A stretch of DNA of 10,113 nt from an uncultured Spirochaetia bacterium (lineage in GTDB: Bacteria; Spirochaetota; UBA4802; JAGODF01): contig CALCJG010000398.1 in NCBI GenBank assembly GCA_937967705.1, positions 1 to 10,113 of the forward strand, written 5' to 3'. The position numbers and the translations under genes were made by a program. This document shows positions 1-6,545 of the stretch, in pieces (position 1 is the stretch's first letter; each line of letters begins with the position of its first letter). Under the pieces are notes generated by a model. That model did not search any database. It was not told where the DNA came from and saw only the letters and a list, made by a program, of their open reading frames with translations.

Positions 1-7
1 TTTCTCT

Positions 8-138
8 GTAACCCGGGGAAGTAGGAAATTACAAGAAAAAAATGCTACCCCGTTTAAGAATGAACAAATTTTTAGGAACAGTTCCCTGTTCCAGGATGAA
101 GTAGCGGTTGTGAGAGGATAACAACTCCCCCGGGTTAC
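8..138. repeat. Widely spaced 11-bp perfect inverted repeat
   Basis: The 11-mer GTAACCCGGGG at 8-18 is repeated exactly as its reverse complement at 128-138, with about 109 bases between. The right arm overlaps the left stem of the shorter hairpin at 125-156, so the two pairings are mutually exclusive in an RNA that contains both. Between the arms, 75-92 holds GGAACAGTTCCCTGTTCC, with GGAAC and two copies of GTTCC. No gene is visible in 1-178. This may be terminator structure, an operator or a small element whose other part lies left of the window; the sequence alone does not decide. Confidence 0.5.
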
Positions 139-156
139 CATGGCAAGACGGGGGAG
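118..156 (-). terminator. Probable terminator after the RND pump gene
   Basis: An 8-bp perfect GC-rich stem is formed by 125-132 (CTCCCCCG) and 149-156 (CGGGGGAG) with a 16-base loop. Read on the minus strand, it begins 22 bases after the pump's stop codon and is followed by TTGTT, a short and imperfect T-tract. Position and stem strength favour a transcription terminator for the pump gene. The long loop and weak T-run keep the call tentative. Confidence 0.5.
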
Positions 157-178
157 AATATCTGTTCGTTGAGAGCTG

Positions 179-3100
179 TTAATATTTCCTGCGGGGTCGT
201 TTTTTATCCCGTGACTGCAATTCCTTCTGAATCTCTTCCTTTACAGTTTTGCGGATCTCATCGGACATCCTCTCCCTCACCTCGCAGATGACATCCTCCC
301 GGACGGTTTCTTCAATTTCCGTTTCGATCTCCTCGATGGTAGAAGGCGGGAATTCCGTACGAAGCTGCTCTCCGGTTTTATGGAACAGGAACTTACGGAC
401 ATCGGCAAATATGTTGTAAAGGACAGGGGTTCCAAACAGGGTGATGAGAGTTCCGAAAGCAAGCCCCCAGGAGAGCGACAGAGCCATGGGGACCAGAAAC
501 GGGTCATACCCCCCTATCCCGTAGGCCGTGGGGATAAGGCCGAAAAAGGTAGTTACGGAAGTTAGGAATATGGGGCGCAGACGGGTCTCCCCGGCCAGGA
601 GCGAAGCCTCATAGGGGGAATGTCCCTCGGATCGGGCCTTTTTGATAAAATCCACCATAACGATGGAATCATTGACAACAACTCCTGTCAGACCCACCAC
701 ACCCATGATTCCTAAAAAAGAAAGAGGCCTTCCGTGGAAAAAGAAAATCCAGATGACCGCAATGAGCGTCAGGGGTACCACTCCCATAATGATGAGGGGA
801 TGGGCCAGGGAGCGGAAGATAGAGACCAGTATTATGTAAATAACCAGAGCAGCAACTAAAAAGGATTTGGCAAGACTGGACATGGATTCCCCTGTATCCT
901 TGAACTCTCCTTCGTAGCTGACGGTGTAACCCGGGTACCGTTCCTCGATATGATCAAACTTCTTCGTGAGAATATTATTGACTGCCACCGAAGTTACGCC
1001 CCTGGCGTCCTCATCAATTTCCGCTGTCACATTCACGACACGTCGCCAGTCCTTCCTCTTGATAACGGATATCCCCTGGTTGGGCTCAAACCGGGCCACT
1101 GCTGAAAGGGGTATGAGGTTGCCCATGCGGTTGGCGATGTTGATCTTTTTGACACTGTCCAGATTTTTCCGCAAGTTTTCGGGAAAGATGACTCGAATGT
1201 CTATCTCCTCGTCGGTTTTCTTGATTTTTGTTGCAACGGCTCCCTCGAAACAGGAACGAACGGTCGAGGCCACATCGAATACGGTGATGCCCGTCATGGC
1301 CGCCGTCTTTTCGTTGACAATGACTCTCAGCTCCGCCTTGACCTCCTCGGAGTCGTCCTGTATGTCCTTCAGACCCTTGATGGTTTTCAGGTAGCCTATG
1401 TATTCCGCAGAGATTTTTTTCATCACAGCGAAATCATCCCCCTTGATGGCTACGCTTACCGGTTTGCCTACGGGAGGGCCGGTTTTTACATAGCTGAATT
1501 CCAGTTTCGTGAACTGGGAGGCGTAGGGTTTGCTTTTATCCCGCACGGTATCCAGTATGTCTTCCGCCTTCCGGTCGCGTTTATTGAAGGGAGTCAGATA
1601 CACCATGATGATCCCGTAATGGGCGCCCCGCTTTGCATAGGGATCGGTAGGGTTTTCCTGTATAATGCCAGACTTGGTTGTGAAGGTATCCAGTTCGGAT
1701 TTGGGAAGCTGCATGACGGATTTCTCGATATTGCCGAGAAGACGGCTCATGTCTTGAACACTGGTGCCGTTGGGGGCCTCTGCCTTGATGGTAAGAGTCT
1801 CGATGCCTCCTGGCGGGAAGAGGATCAGTTTAACAAAAAACTTGGCAAAAACAAGAGTTCCAATGAAGAAGAAAAAGAGAAGAATGGAAAAGAGATACCG
1901 ATGACGTAAAACCGCCCCCAGCATTAAGCGGTACCTTTTTTTAAATTGACGCAGAAATCGGCCGTCATGATCCGTTTTTGGTGTATTGTGCTTTTTATTG
2001 AAGCGCTCCATGTCGGCGATGTGACTGGGTAATATGAACATGCATTCCAGCCAGGAGGCTGTCAGAGCCACGATAACCACTGCAGGAAGGGTCCACATGA
2101 ATTTCCCCATGATTCCCTTCATGAACATGAGGGGGGCGAAAGCGGCGATGGTCGTGAGGACAGTTCCTAGGACAGGGGTCATGACCTCGGCGGTTCCACG
2201 GACCACGGCCTCTTTCAAGGGGGTGCCCGCCTCCAGGAGGCGGTAGATGTTTTCCGCCACGACAATGGCGTCATCCACCAGCATGCCCAGCACCATGATT
2301 AGACCGAACATGGACATCAGGTTGACGCTCACATCAGCGGCGGACATCCAGATGAAGGTTCCGAAAAAAGCGAAAGGAATACCCAGAGCCGTAACGATGG
2401 CGATGCGCCACCCGAGTGTAAAGAAGAGACAGAGTGCCACGAGAACAAAACCCACTATGCCGTTGCTGACCAGAACATTGAGACGCCTTTTGACATAATA
2501 GGACATGTCGTTGTAGATGGAAAACTCGTATTCTGCAGGCAGAATTTTTTTGAATCTCTGAATCTCCTTTTCAATCTTTTCCACAACCTCGATGATATCG
2601 GCGGATTCCTTCTTGATGACGGTCAGGGCGATGGATTTTTCACCCTTGGTCTTGTTGATGATGGTTTCCTCCTCGAAGGAATCCTTGACATTGGCGATGT
2701 CGCTGACCCTGACCCAATTGCCCATATCGTTGGCTCGTACAAGGACCTTCTCCAGATCACTGGTCGACTGGACCTCTCCAATGGTGCGGATCAGAACCTC
2801 ACCGTCCTTGTTTTTGATGATCCCGCCGGGGAAGTTGAGATTCTTTTTCGAGAGGGCCTGGACAACCTCGTTGATGGCCACATGGTAGATGTCGAGCCGG
2901 CCGGGGTTGACCTCTACGATCATCTCTCGGTCACGGTAGCCTTTCTTGTCCACTTTGCCGACGCCGCTGATTTCCAGCAGACGGTCTTCCAGAATCTTGG
3001 CATGCCTGCGCAGTTCGAATTCATCGGCATCCCCGCTGATGCCCTTTTTGTTGATCAGGGCTATTTCCATAACCGGCGTCATGGCCGTGTTGAGTTCCAG

Positions 3101-3487
3101 CACCTCGGGTTTTTCGGAATCTTCCGGCAGGTCCGTGACCTTATCCAGGGCGTTCTTTATGTCGTTGATCGTCTTGTCCTTGTTGGATATGTCCGGGTCC
3201 AGCTTGATCGCTATGGTGGAGCGGGCTTCGATGGATGTGGCATGAATCTCCTCGATGTTGTCCACTTCCCGCATCTCCTTTTCGATGGGGATAGAGATGT
3301 GTTTCTCGACATCCTCCGCAGTGGCTCCCGGATAAACGGTGTTGATGATGACCCAGTCGAAATCCACCCTGGGAAAAGCCTCACGTTTGGCGGTCACTAT
3401 AAACATGATTCCCGCTATGAGCAGGGCCACGGAGATGATGTTTACAATCAGGGATTGTTCCGCGAAATAGGCAACTAGTCGTCTCAT
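179..3487 (-). CDS. RND-family efflux transporter, AcrB-like inner-membrane subunit
   Basis: This is a proton-driven inner-membrane pump that would work with a periplasmic adaptor and an outer-membrane channel to export amphiphilic compounds. The 1102-residue protein has the full RND plan: a first membrane helix at about 12-32, a periplasmic porter domain with the PGATAEDVE motif at 53-61, helices 2-6 at about 335-490, a second periplasmic domain at about 560-870, and helices 7-12 at about 872-1028. The TM4 proton-relay aspartates are D405 and D406 (LVDDAIVVAEN), matching AcrB D407/D408. The TM10 position of AcrB K940 is Asn/Asp here (VVNDSIVMVDF), as in many AcrB relatives outside the enteric group. 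A charged tail of roughly 65 residues (about 1036-1102, Glu-rich then Lys/Arg-rich) goes beyond the usual end. The start is supported by GGAGGA three bases upstream of ATG. No adaptor or channel gene lies beside it, and its substrate is unknown. Confidence 0.95.
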   Translation of the reverse strand: MRRLVAYFAEQSLIVNIISVALLIAGIMFIVTAKREAFPRVDFDWVIINTVYPGATAEDVEKHISIPIEKEMREVDNIEEIHATSIEARSTIAIKLDPDISNKDKTINDIKNALDKVTDLPEDSEKPEVLELNTAMTPVMEIALINKKGISGDADEFELRRHAKILEDRLLEISGVGKVDKKGYRDREMIVEVNPGRLDIYHVAINEVVQALSKKNLNFPGGIIKNKDGEVLIRTIGEVQSTSDLEKVLVRANDMGNWVRVSDIANVKDSFEEETIINKTKGEKSIALTVIKKESADIIEVVEKIEKEIQRFKKILPAEYEFSIYNDMSYYVKRRLNVLVSNGIVGFVLVALCLFFTLGWRIAIVTALGIPFAFFGTFIWMSAADVSVNLMSMFGLIMVLGMLVDDAIVVAENIYRLLEAGTPLKEAVVRGTAEVMTPVLGTVLTTIAAFAPLMFMKGIMGKFMWTLPAVVIVALTASWLECMFILPSHIADMERFNKKHNTPKTDHDGRFLRQFKKRYRLMLGAVLRHRYLFSILLFFFFIGTLVFAKFFVKLILFPPGGIETLTIKAEAPNGTSVQDMSRLLGNIEKSVMQLPKSELDTFTTKSGIIQENPTDPYAKRGAHYGIIMVYLTPFNKRDRKAEDILDTVRDKSKPYASQFTKLEFSYVKTGPPVGKPVSVAIKGDDFAVMKKISAEYIGYLKTIKGLKDIQDDSEEVKAELRVIVNEKTAAMTGITVFDVASTVRSCFEGAVATKIKKTDEEIDIRVIFPENLRKNLDSVKKINIANRMGNLIPLSAVARFEPNQGISVIKRKDWRRVVNVTAEIDEDARGVTSVAVNNILTKKFDHIEERYPGYTVSYEGEFKDTGESMSSLAKSFLVAALVIYIILVSIFRSLAHPLIIMGVVPLTLIAVIWIFFFHGRPLSFLGIMGVVGLTGVVVNDSIVMVDFIKKARSEGHSPYEASLLAGETRLRPIFLTSVTTFFGLIPTAYGIGGYDPFLVPMALSLSWGLAFGTLITLFGTPVLYNIFADVRKFLFHKTGEQLRTEFPPSTIEEIETEIEETVREDVICEVRERMSDEIRKTVKEEIQKELQSRDKKRPRRKY

Positions 3488-3515
3488 CTTTCCTCCGGAT
3501 AATGGGTTCTAACTG

Positions 3516-3534
3516 GAATGATGCGTATTCATTC
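3516..3534. promoter_or_regulatory. 19-bp palindrome upstream of the RND gene, candidate operator
   Basis: GAATGA-TGCGTAT-TCATTC is a perfect 6-bp inverted repeat with a 7-base centre. It ends 29 bases before the pump's ATG on the minus strand, a usual place for a repressor site. Its AATG/CATT arms resemble those of the palindrome before the TetR gene, but the arm spacing is 9 rather than 6 bases, so the same protein need not bind both. I could not identify a convincing -35/-10 pair for the pump. Confidence 0.45.
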
Positions 3535-3542
3535 GGTAAGAG

Positions 3543-3579
3543 CCTTTGGATGCGGAATGGCCCCGTCGAGGGGCAAAGG
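3543..3579. other. Stem-loop in the RND/prmA divergent gap
   Basis: A perfect GCCCC-GTCGA-GGGGC hairpin at 3560-3574 sits inside a second pairing, CCTTT at 3543-3547 with AAAGG at 3575-3579, leaving a 12-base bulge on one side. No T-tract follows on either strand, so it is not an intrinsic terminator. It would lie in the pump's 5' leader only if that transcript started upstream of 3579. Confidence 0.35.
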
Positions 3580-3710
3580 ACCTTCATGACCGCTATGCAG
3601 GCTGAATATCAATCAAGCATACAAGCGTTAAAAATCAAGATAAATTATCATCAAGCATGCAAATTCTTCCTTGCCGGGGACGATAAACGGGTTGAAGGGA
3701 TATATTGGGA

Positions 3711-3739
3711 TTGACTATCGATCACAGATCGGGTGATTC
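3711..3739 (+). promoter_or_regulatory. Weak candidate promoter for the prmA-like gene
   Basis: TTGACT at 3711-3716 is followed after 17 bases by TGATTC at 3734-3739, a poor -10 match, 33 bases before the prmA-like ATG. An inverted repeat ATCAC (3721-3725) / GTGAT (3733-3737) lies between and over these elements. Only the -35-like box and the distance support it. Confidence 0.25.
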
Positions 3740-3772
3740 TGCATGCACCTACAAATTCAGGTGTGAGGATAC

Positions 3773-4609
3773 ATGTATCAGGTTATAATTTCCATCACCC
3801 CATCTCTTGAAAACAGATATACGGACCGGTTTTTTGCCCTGGGGGCCGGCAGCATTACCCGAAGTCGTGAAAGCGGGAAGGTCCTGCTGACGGCTCTCTT
3901 CGAAAAGCTTCCGGATTTCAGTGATGAGCCCGATATGGAATACTGCGAAATCCGGGAGCTCAGCGAGGAGGAGTGGAAATACGGCTGGATGGAGGATCTG
4001 GAAGGCTTTGAGGTCAATGAGAATCTCTACATACAGCCCTCCCACAAGCCGGCGGAAATTCCTTCTCAATATGCCCTTGTCCTGCATCTGGACCTCCGGG
4101 ATGCATTCGGGGATGGGCGGCATCCCACGACCGCACTCTGCCTGGAGATGCTCTACCGGGAGATTGACGGAATCCCGGCTGCCGATCGGGAAAATCTGCG
4201 CATGCTGGATGCCGGAACCGGGACGGGGATCCTGGCCATTCTCGCGGGGCTCATGGGGGCTGGGCATGTAACGGCGCTGGACCTGGAGGCGGAGGCTGTC
4301 AGGCGGGCCGCTGAGAATGCTGCGTTGAACGGGCTGACCGGAATTGCCTTCCGCCACAGTGACCTGGGGGATTTCCATTCGGAAGAGGGTTTCGATATCA
4401 TAACGGCCAATCTGCTGACCCGGGTCATCACCGCCCACCTCTCAATTTTGACAGGACTCCTGAAGAAAGGCGGCAGGATGATTATAAGCGGTGTAGGAAT
4501 AGAGGGGGATGCCGAGGTGCGAAGGGCTTTTTGGGAGAACAGGCTGCGACTGATCAGCTCTGGTAGTAGGGAAGACTGGCACGGTTATCTTGTGGAGAAA
4601 GATGTCTAG
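3773..4609 (+). CDS. prmA: PrmA-like SAM-dependent methyltransferase (ribosomal protein L11 methyltransferase)
   Basis: By family, PrmA transfers methyl groups from S-adenosylmethionine to amino groups of ribosomal protein L11 in the cytoplasm. The 278-residue length is close to the usual 290-300. An N-terminal domain of about 100 residues precedes FGDGRHPTTALCLEML (112-127), the family's FGxGxHPTT signature with Asp and Arg replacing the usual Thr residues. The SAM-binding loop is DAGTGTGILAI (146-156), and ITANLLTRVI (210-219) occupies the motif-IV position where PrmA carries an AN(L/I) sequence. The ATG follows GAGG by four bases. The gene diverges from the pump and is separated from the downstream TetR gene by 183 bases that include a promoter, so it is probably transcribed alone. 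The altered HPTT context leaves some room for another protein substrate. Confidence 0.82.
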   Translation: MYQVIISITPSLENRYTDRFFALGAGSITRSRESGKVLLTALFEKLPDFSDEPDMEYCEIRELSEEEWKYGWMEDLEGFEVNENLYIQPSHKPAEIPSQYALVLHLDLRDAFGDGRHPTTALCLEMLYREIDGIPAADRENLRMLDAGTGTGILAILAGLMGAGHVTALDLEAEAVRRAAENAALNGLTGIAFRHSDLGDFHSEEGFDIITANLLTRVITAHLSILTGLLKKGGRMIISGVGIEGDAEVRRAFWENRLRLISSGSREDWHGYLVEKDV

Positions 4610-4666
4610 AGTTCCTGTTTACGGGATTTTGACAAGGGCCTGGGGGGGCGATTGCGAAATCCCTAG

Positions 4667-4682
4667 CGGGACAACAGTCCCG
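4667..4682. other. Small perfect stem-loop after prmA
   Basis: CGGGAC-AACA-GTCCCG forms a 6-bp stem with a 4-base loop, 58 bases after the prmA-like stop. No T-tract follows on the plus strand, so it is at best a weak or Rho-assisted 3' end. Farther on, GATATC occurs twice (4698-4703, 4714-4719), which can form another short stem. Confidence 0.35.
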
Positions 4683-4735
4683 GCATCATACATCATTGAT
4701 ATCCCTTCATCGTGATATCTCTTTCGATATTTGGG

Positions 4736-4763
4736 TTGACAAAACGGACATTAGAGATTAATG
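4736..4763 (+). promoter_or_regulatory. Promoter of the TetR-family gene
   Basis: A perfect -35 box TTGACA (4736-4741) is followed by a -10-like ATTAAT at 4757-4762 after 15 bases. Shifted frames such as TAATGG at 17 bases are also possible. The -10 region runs into the palindrome at 4758-4775, so a bound repressor would block polymerase. The exact -10 cannot be fixed from sequence. Confidence 0.55.
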
Positions 4764-4775
4764 GTCGTTCATTAA
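4758..4775. promoter_or_regulatory. 18-bp palindromic operator, probable TetR autoregulatory site
   Basis: TTAATG-GTCGTT-CATTAA is a perfect 6-bp inverted repeat with a 6-base centre, overlapping the -10 region and ending 17 bases before the TetR ATG. Size, symmetry and position are typical of TetR-family operators, most of which are autoregulatory. The pattern AATG-N6-CATT agrees with the Bacillus subtilis FadR/YsiA operator consensus as I remember it (TGAATGAMTANTCATTCA). Binding by the adjacent regulator is inferred. Confidence 0.65.
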
Positions 4776-4792
4776 CTTAATTAAGGGGATTT

Positions 4793-5401
4793 ATGCCGGA
4801 AGGTAAAAACGGATCAACCCAGAAGAATCTGATCCTTGAAAAAGCCAGTGTTCTTTTCTGGGAGAAGGGCTATACGGAGACGAGCATGAAGGATATCGCC
4901 GCAGCCTGTGGTTTCCGTCCTGCGAACATCTATAATTATTTTGATAAGAAGGAAACCATTCTCTTTGAAATCCTGCATGAGGAGATGGAAGGCATCGTGG
5001 GCCCGATACGTCCACTTCTTCATGATGCCTCCCTTTCGCCCGAGCGAGCCCTTAAAAGGGTCATTGAGAATCATTTAAAACTCACTCTGGGTGAAAGGCG
5101 CGGTTCCATGCTGCTTTTCGATGTGGGTCTGAACAGCCTCTCTGCGGAGAGCCGAAAGAAGATCATCCGGCTTCGCGATGAGTATGATGAAATAGCGTCG
5201 GCCATTCTCGGTCGGGGGATGGAAACGGGAGTGTTCCGAGAGATTGATAGAAAGATGGTGGTCTTCAGTATATCATCCATGATTGCCCGTTCGCGAATAT
5301 GGTATTCCCCCAAGAAGAAATACACGATCGATATGCTGGTGGACTTTATTTATGATTTTGCGATGAAGGGATTGGAAAATCGAAAATCCGGCAGAACGTA
5401 A
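4793..5401 (+). CDS. TetR/AcrR-family transcriptional regulator
   Basis: This is a dimeric DNA-binding protein, normally a repressor released by a small ligand. The 202 residues fit the family. The N-terminal helix-turn-helix spans about 13-58: ASVLFWEKGYTETSMKDIA (18-36), then the recognition-helix segment CGFRPANIYNYFDKKETIL (39-57), with the characteristic Y-x-Y-F-x-x-K-E-x-(I/L) ending. The C-terminal two thirds are helical and variable, as expected for a ligand-binding and dimerisation domain. ATG is preceded by AAGGGGA at good spacing. A strong -35 box and an 18-bp palindrome lie immediately upstream. The ligand is not readable from sequence; the FadR-like operator and the neighbouring acyl-hydrolase and CoA-enzyme genes suggest a fatty acyl-CoA, but drug or toxin sensing for the RND pump is an equal alternative. 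Confidence 0.92.
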   Translation: MPEGKNGSTQKNLILEKASVLFWEKGYTETSMKDIAAACGFRPANIYNYFDKKETILFEILHEEMEGIVGPIRPLLHDASLSPERALKRVIENHLKLTLGERRGSMLLFDVGLNSLSAESRKKIIRLRDEYDEIASAILGRGMETGVFREIDRKMVVFSISSMIARSRIWYSPKKKYTIDMLVDFIYDFAMKGLENRKSGRT

Positions 5402-5430
5402 AGGGGTTGTTATTGATGGAAGGATCAGTA

Positions 5431-5557
5431 GTCGTTCAATTGCATTCCGCACATGATCTCTTTAGGCCGAATGTAGGAATCGATAATTGGGCTTATAGGG
5501 AATACAAGAACATCAATGGGTAACATCAGAATAATATTGTGTTAATAACAATGAACG
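5431..5557. promoter_or_regulatory. Two partial copies of the TetR operator in the tetR-patatin gap
   Basis: GTCGTTCA at 5431-5438 is identical to 4764-4771 in the TetR operator, and ATGAACG at 5551-5557 is the exact reverse complement of operator bases 4767-4773. The second copy directly follows an 11-bp odd-centred palindrome, TGTTA-A-TAACA (5540-5550). Neither copy has both arms of the full operator. They lie in the 271-base gap before the hydrolase ATG, where its promoter should be, although I found no clear -35/-10 pair there. Confidence 0.3.
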
Positions 5558-5672
5558 GACCCGGGGTCGTAATTCCGAAAGTTCTTCGAATTAATAGACT
5601 GGATTCTCCCTGGAGACGAGGCGGTGGCGGAATCGTTCTGGGAAATCTTTACCAGGGCTCAGGGGTGATGTG

Positions 5673-6545
5673 ATGAAAATGCGCGGGCGCCGCTGGGCCC
5701 TCGTTGTCGAGGGAGGAGGGATGAGGGGAGTATTCCCGGCGGGGGTGCTTCATGCTTTCGGCCGTTCCGGTTTTGACCCCTTCGACCTGTATATCGGGGT
5801 TTCTGCGGGGGCGTGCAATCTGGCATCGCATCTCGCGGGGCAGAACGACAGAAACTTCGAAATCATCGAGCGGTATTCTTCTACATCCCGATTTATCAGT
5901 ATGACCAGGTTTCTTTCCGGGGGGCACCTCATGGATCTGGACTGGCTCTGGGATGTAACGATCAGGGACTGCCGGATTGACCTGAAGACGCTCTTCTCAA
6001 AGCTGTGCGCCTTCAAGAAGGAGTACCTTGTCGTGGTCACCTCCATGGAACATGGTAGGGCGCTCTATCTCAGTCCTGATGAAAATACGCTGGAGCATTT
6101 CATCAAGGTATCGAGCGCCCTCCCGGTACTCTACCGGGGCAGTCTCACGATCGGTACGGAACGAGCGTCTGACGGCGGCGTGGCGGACTCGATCCCGGTC
6201 AGGGAGGCGTACAACCGTGGAGCAAAAAGGATCACTGTTCTCAGGACACGATCTGTGGGCTTCGAGATGAAACGCAGCCGGTTGCGTTTCATCTCCCAGA
6301 TCCTTTTCCGGAAGTACCCGGAATTTGCAAGGGCTCTCGGGCGAAGGGAGGTCAGTTATAATGACGCAGTCCGATTCATCCAAAATCCTCCTGGTGACGT
6401 GATTGTAGACGAGATAGCCCCGCCGCCGGGCAAAGGGCCTGGACGGGCAACAACGGATCTGGAGATTCTCCGAGCTGCCTACAGGAGCGGCATTGAACAG
6501 GGAGAGGCATTTATTGAAGCTTATAATAGAGGAGGTACTCAGTGA
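5673..6545 (+). CDS. Patatin-like phospholipase / acyl-ester hydrolase
   Basis: Patatin-family enzymes hydrolyse acyl esters of lipids with a Ser-Asp dyad. All three signatures are present in the 290-residue protein: the oxyanion-hole loop GGGMRG (14-19), the nucleophile elbow GVSAG (42-46, Ser44), and the DGG motif (167-169, Asp167). The sequence after GGGMRG and the short C-terminal part with NRGAKRITVLRT resemble the bacterial YjjU/RssA-type group. No signal peptide or transmembrane helix is evident, so a cytoplasmic or membrane-surface role is likely. ATG at 5673 is chosen because AGGGG (5661-5665) is seven bases upstream; an in-frame GTG at 5670 is an alternative. The stop overlaps the GTG start of the dehydratase gene, so the two are translationally coupled. 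The lipid or thioester substrate cannot be read from sequence. Confidence 0.9.
   Translation: MKMRGRRWALVVEGGGMRGVFPAGVLHAFGRSGFDPFDLYIGVSAGACNLASHLAGQNDRNFEIIERYSSTSRFISMTRFLSGGHLMDLDWLWDVTIRDCRIDLKTLFSKLCAFKKEYLVVVTSMEHGRALYLSPDENTLEHFIKVSSALPVLYRGSLTIGTERASDGGVADSIPVREAYNRGAKRITVLRTRSVGFEMKRSRLRFISQILFRKYPEFARALGRREVSYNDAVRFIQNPPGDVIVDEIAPPPGKGPGRATTDLEILRAAYRSGIEQGEAFIEAYNRGGTQ
6528..6536 (+). promoter_or_regulatory. Strong ribosome binding site inside the patatin 3' end
   Basis: AGAGGAGGT (6528-6536), close to a full anti-16S match, lies inside the last codons of the hydrolase gene and five bases before GTG at 6542. It fixes the start of the dehydratase despite the non-ATG codon. The start and the hydrolase stop share the bases GTGA (6542-6545). 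Confidence 0.85.

Noticed and set aside
617..679. Missing AcrB Lys940 equivalent in TM10 of the pump
   Set aside because: VVNDSIVMVDF occurs in many functional AcrB relatives as far as I know, so it is a subfamily trait rather than a defect.
2882..3478. 198-codon open frame on the plus strand inside the RND gene
   Set aside because: It lies wholly opposite a well-conserved part of the pump gene and its translation resembles no family; it is a codon-bias shadow.
3612..3658. 9-bp direct repeat ATCAAGCAT (3612-3620 and 3650-3658)
   Set aside because: Only two short copies in AT-rich DNA; not enough for a repeat array, iteron or operator claim.
3502..3714. 70-codon plus-strand frame in the divergent gap
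   Set aside because: It overlaps the palindrome and the hairpin, has no good ribosome binding site and shows no recognisable protein pattern.
5540..5550. 11-bp odd-centred palindrome TGTTAATAACA as an independent operator
   Set aside because: Short and AT-rich, so easily due to chance; mentioned only as the neighbour of an operator fragment.
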